This document shows, piece by piece, positions 59,944 to 64,000 of a stretch of DNA of 64,000 nt. The stretch is from contig CM062820.1 in NCBI GenBank assembly GCA_031772625.1, positions 1,072,045,369-1,072,109,368 of the forward strand. Reading direction: 5' to 3'. The DNA is from Pinus tabuliformis. Lineage: Eukaryota > Streptophyta > Pinopsida > Pinales > Pinaceae. Each line of letters starts with the position of its first letter. Within the stretch, counting starts at the first letter, position 1. Both the position numbers and the translations under genes were made by a program. The notes below the pieces were generated by a model, which had not been told where the DNA came from, did not search any database, and saw only the letters and a list, made by a program, of their open reading frames with translations.

Positions 59944-61319
59944 AAGGTTACTATTTCACATGGTAACATGGCCTCTTAGCTGAGGGAAATTAAATCATTT
60001 TCAAAAAGAATTGGCTTTGCTTGTTAAAGCCAAATTCAGTTTTTTCTATAATGCTTTTGAATCCAAATTCAGTTTTTACCGTAAAGATTTTACTCTTTGT
60101 TAGTTGTGGTAGTATTTGATGCATTTCTTAATGAAAATGCAGGACTCTATCAAATTTCAAATAACTTAGGCTTAAAACAAAAACTAAAATAATGGAGTTT
60201 AAATTGCTATATTCAATACCAAACTTATCTTAATTTATTGAACAATGGGTCGAGTGGTTAAACCAAAGCACACATGCCCATCTGCTAAGACTTTTTGGGC
60301 ATGGTTTCAAGCTGAGTTTAACAATTTATAAACTCCCAATTTCTTAGAAAGGTCCTATCCTTCAGCACACATGGACAATTAGGGACAGATGAAAATAGTT
60401 ATGACATAGAGTCTAGCTCCCCAAGTCTCCGCTATTAGCTTTCTGTGGAAATATCCAGTGTTACACAAGGACATACTCCCAAGGTTAGGGACATGCTCCT
60501 TGCATCCTCAGGACCACAGGCCTCAAGGTCATCTAGCAAAATATTTCCTTGTGTCCTCTCTTTTGCAAAAAATACATGAATGCATAGTCCAATGTTTTGC
60601 TGGTGTGCAAGGACACTTCCCAAAAAAGTTTGGCTTATGGGTGCCCCCTCCCGAAAAGGGGGACATGTGGACACCCCACATGTTTTTTTTTTTAAACATA
60701 AAAGGGTGATAAAAAAGGCTAAAAAATCCTAAATCTGCATCAATTGGATACAGATGCCAAACTTTTAAGCCTTACATGAAATCAACAGTAAGGTATGAAG
60801 GTAGCATGAGTTAAAGTTGGGAAGATTCAATCATTGATTTTATTTTATGATATGTTTTTTCATAAAGTTGTTGAGAACTATCCTTTGGCTGAGAAATGAC
60901 ACTATGAGGGGAAATTTTGTGGCGTCAAAATAATCCAAGACTTACACCTGGTCTCATCTACACCTACTCAGAGGGTTTTGAATCCACGCATCATCATTAA
61001 TACAAGTATGATCACCTTGCAGCTTGTTGCTAGCTTTTCAAAATATTGTTTCGCAATTCCAAAATGTCATTCCAAAGAGCGGCCATGTACCTCCTTTTTT
61101 TGAGCCACATATGTCGCTTGGAAGCATGCATCTCTTCATCTCTCTTTGTATTCATCTGTTGGGCTAAACTCAACCCAATACATTTGAATAGTGACCCTAA
61201 ACCTCTAGACTTAGCAGTAGTGTTTTCCCCTATCGTGTTCGTATATGAAGTCATATCATTGGAGTCTGTTTATTCATTCTTAACTTGATTTTCCTCTCTA
61301 CCAATACCCCTTCTAGTGT
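59944..61319. other. Intergenic DNA, no gene recognised
   Basis: No domain found. Open frames at 60435-60709 overlap on opposite strands and have no recognised content. A minus-strand frame at 61030-61254 is mixed and unrecognised. A poly-T run lies near 60682-60693. Confidence 0.4.
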
Positions 61320-62930
61320 TGTTTGTATGTGGATAATGGAGCATTTTGGCACCTTACCAATAAAAAAAAATTCAGAAATCTTTTAGAACAAGATGTGGGT
61401 ATACAAGTGGAGTAGGGTGATAATACTACATATCATATGATTAAAATTGGAACCATCTCTTTAGGATGCCATCAGGGGATAATCTTTATTGCAAATATGT
61501 TTTTTATGTACTAGAATTAATGAAGAACCTTCTTTCTATCTCATCTATCACAAATAAGAAGCATATAGTTGATCTCAATGATCAAAAGTGCATTATTAGA
61601 TATTGCAACCATGAATTTTCTTGGTTCTTAGCTAAAGGTGCGTTGGAAGGATGCCTTTACAAGATTTTTGTCAATACGACAAAGGATGATACTCTAGTGC
61701 ATGATAGTGGAAATCTATGCAAGTTGTGGTACAAGCACTTTGGTCACTTGAACCATGGAGCTCTTCCACTCTTGAAGGATATGGTGTATGGATTGCCAAA
61801 CTTCAAGGTAGAGAAGATTGAAGAGTGTATAGGGTGTGCACTCAATGAGCATTCAAAGATTGTTTTTCCATCTAATGAGTAAGTATCAAGAAATATTCTC
61901 AAGTTAATGCAATCAGATGTGTGTGGGCCTATGCCTTCCTCTTCATTCATAGATAAGCTATATTATGTTTCTTTTATTGATGATTCCTCTCACAAAACAA
62001 AGATTTATTTTATGAAGACTAAATATGAAGTATCTGGTAAGTTTAAAGAGTACAAAGAATTGGTTGAAAATCAAATGGGGGAAAAGATAAAAATGCTTTA
62101 ATTTTAGGGGAGAGAACACCTCCAATGATTTTGATACCTTTTGCAAGGAAACAAGAATCAAGAAGGTGCTAAGAATGGGGTTGTAGAGTAAAAAATGCAT
62201 CATTGAGATAGATAAAACCATGGTCCATGACGTGGATTTACCCATCTGTCTTTAAGACAAAGATTACAACATAGTTGTCTATATCTTGAACCAATGTACT
62301 CATAGGATCTTGAAGGACAAAACACCAAAGAAATATTTTACTAGTGAGAAGCCACAAGTATTAAATTTCCATATCTTTTTGTTTGTCCAATTTATATTCA
62401 TATTCATTATAAGAAAAGGACTAAACTTTGAACCTTTGAATATAAAGGGGATATTTGTTGGGCAGAGTAATACATTTGAGGCGTACTGAATCTAAATTCA
62501 AGTTCAAATGAACATATTGGTGAGAAAGGATATTAAGTTTGATGAGGATGAATGGTCCTCAAAAGCATAGAAACATCTTATAGTGATTAATGAACACAAA
62601 AAGCTTGTTGTTCCAGACTCTGTTCTAAAATTGAAAAAGAAATCAAAGTCAGATCAACAAGATTCTAGTAAAAAAATAGAGACCTCATTACATTCTAGTG
62701 TATCCAGGAAGTCAAGATGGCTTATTCAAGCATTACAGGGTGTGCAGGAACAAGTGGGGGCATCTATGTCCACGTCTCAGGTGAGTCATCAAACTACGAA
62801 ATTTCCTACTTATGTTGCATTATTTTCCTCTATTCTTCAGATTCTTCAGACATAGACCTCCCTTTTTTAGGGGTAGCTACTAAGAAGGTACGAAAGGGTG
62901 TCATAACTGAGTAGTATAACTCCTTTCTTG
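61320..62930 (+). mobile_element. Ty1/copia pol remnant
   Basis: In order on the plus strand: a protease trace (YVDNGAFWHLTN near 61328), the GAG-pre-integrase zinc region (61466-61882: LELMKNLLSISSITNKKHIV, LWYKHFGHLNHGALPLLKDM), and an integrase core (61907-62101: SDVCGPMPSSSFIDKLYYVS, FIDDSSHKTKIYFMKTK). Then comes the integrase tail linking to reverse transcriptase (62286-62489: TPKKYFTSEKPQV, IKGIFVGQSNTFEAY). The reverse transcriptase and LTRs were not found. Broken in several places. Confidence 0.85.
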
Positions 62931-63654
62931 AGAATGATCTCTTGGATATGTTCCAAGAACTACTACGGAATCAATGATTGATTTTAGATGGTTTGACAAG
63001 ATCAAGCATGTAGTTGATGGGAGCTTTGAAAAGTGTAATGTTCCTTTTCGGAAAAGCCTTAAATTTTCAATAGGTTTCTGAGTGTGTGTGAGGTTTAGTG
63101 ATGTTTTCTAGCATTAATTTAGCCACGTGTAGCTATAGGTTCGGCTTTACAAATTTCACCCAATTAAATGTGCATAAAAAACTAACGTGCATACCAAAAT
63201 AAAGTACTCCAAGCGCTCAAATAGATTTATGAAAGTTCATAAATTTACATATGTATATAGTTGGTACATCACAGATAAATAAAATAGAGGAGATTCTTTC
63301 ACATTAACCAACTAAATACACAAAGACATAAGAAAATCAAGGAACCTGTGACCTCTGTCTCACGGTGTGCTTCCAGAGTGGTAGTTGAAGAAGGAATGTG
63401 ACCAACAATACATCATAAAATTCAACAAGGAAATATTCTATGTGTTCTTCCCTCAGGGTACTACAATTTCAGTGGTCCACAGTTAACAGATTTGTAATCC
63501 AGCATATGGGAAGCTTGTGGCCCTTCCTTTGAGGCTGATATGATATATAAATTCTCCCCACAAACTGTCTAGGTGCACCTAGAATTCTTAACACTGCTTC
63601 AGTACTCTCTCTCCAGCTCCAAATGACCCAAAATTGATAAATTTGTGGACTTTG
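62931..63654. other. Non-coding stretch after copia remnant
   Basis: No domain or element end recognised. Confidence 0.35.
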
Positions 63655-63939
63655 CTACTCTTCAGTTCGAATACTAGTGTTGACCATAGATATTCCAAAT
63701 CCTGCAACTACCTTTGTGCTCTCATTTAGCAAGTCTCCAGCAAATAAATGACCATTGCCCTCAGGATTGAAGGTTGTAGTGACCAATGTTTGTGGGCACA
63801 GAAAAGCAGTAGAAATACTATTCACCAACTCTTTGTTATTAACCACTTGTAAAATACAAGACGTTACATACAATGATGTAAGAGTGCTCATCTTGGGAAG
63901 AGATAAATTAAGGGATAGTAGAAAATCTTGCAAAACCAA
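63655..63939 (-). CDS. Unrecognised 94-codon reading frame
   Basis: A minus-strand frame with a hydrophobic, Ser/Thr/Val-rich composition (LPKMSTLTSLYVTSCILQVV, GHLFAGDLLNESTKVVAGFG). I do not recognise a family. A shorter plus-strand frame (63755-63946) overlaps it. The relatively balanced base composition of 63300-63940 leaves open a host exon continuing outside the window, but no splice signals decide it. Confidence 0.18.
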   Translation of the reverse strand: MVLQDFLLSLNLSLPKMSTLTSLYVTSCILQVVNNKELVNSISTAFLCPQTLVTTTFNPEGNGHLFAGDLLNESTKVVAGFGISMVNTSIRTEE

Positions 63940-64000
63940 TCAATGAAGAAAATTATGTGTCATCGGTCTGCTCAAATCAGAAATATTGGCACAAATTATG

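Overview
This window looks like intergenic DNA from a large-genome seed plant, most likely a gymnosperm such as a conifer (inference). Almost everything recognisable is a transposable element typical of plants: Ty3/gypsy of the Tat/Athila, Ogre-like and chromovirus types, Ty1/copia, L1-type LINEs and a CACTA end. Most copies are old and nested in one another. The only host-gene sequence I can identify is two decayed fragments. I found no intact host gene, no rRNA, no tRNA and no CRISPR array.

Layout. 0.3-1.0 kb: a minus-strand exon remnant of a plant Atos/FAM214-like gene. 1-7.3 kb: AT-rich intergenic DNA with several short tandem duplications. 7.3-25.6 kb: a three-level nest. A plus-strand Tat/Athila-like Ty3/gypsy element (element 1) has its integrase split by a minus-strand Ty1/copia element (element 2, 14368-24827). 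Element 2 in turn contains a minus-strand chromovirus (element 3, 18188-22714). LTR divergence by eye (about 15% for element 2, about 8% for element 3) agrees with the nesting order. 25.6-30.6 kb: reading frames of a retroelement-associated extra protein, then a candidate 1.6-kb LTR with a primer-binding-like site just after it. 30.64-31.32 kb: a CACTA transposon end with duplicated subterminal repeats. 31.6-35.7 kb: a degenerate repeat field rich in TTGGCAC/TAGCATGCC, organised in higher-order units. 36-38.2 kb: Ty3/gypsy remnants. 38.5-42.6 kb: a decayed L1-type LINE on the minus strand.

43.9-44.9 kb: a decayed exon of a leucine-rich-repeat receptor-like kinase (LRR-RLK group III). 45.2-59.9 kb: two equal-length copies (about 2.4 kb) of a gag-bearing Ty3/gypsy segment. 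One copy was split by a young element (element 4, 46103-54181) with 1054-bp LTRs about 99% identical, perfect 5-bp target duplications, a tRNA-Arg-type primer site, and one long gag-protease frame but no polymerase. A (TA)n tract and a LINE 3' fragment lie between the two copies. 61.3-62.9 kb: a Ty1/copia remnant. The last kilobase is unassigned.

There is no operon-like cooperation here. The functional relationships are between elements: element 4 and probably other fragments depend on enzymes supplied from elsewhere. The most interesting items are the recently moved gag-protease-only element, the higher-order repeat field, the retroelement-associated protein seen in two places, and the two host-gene fossils.
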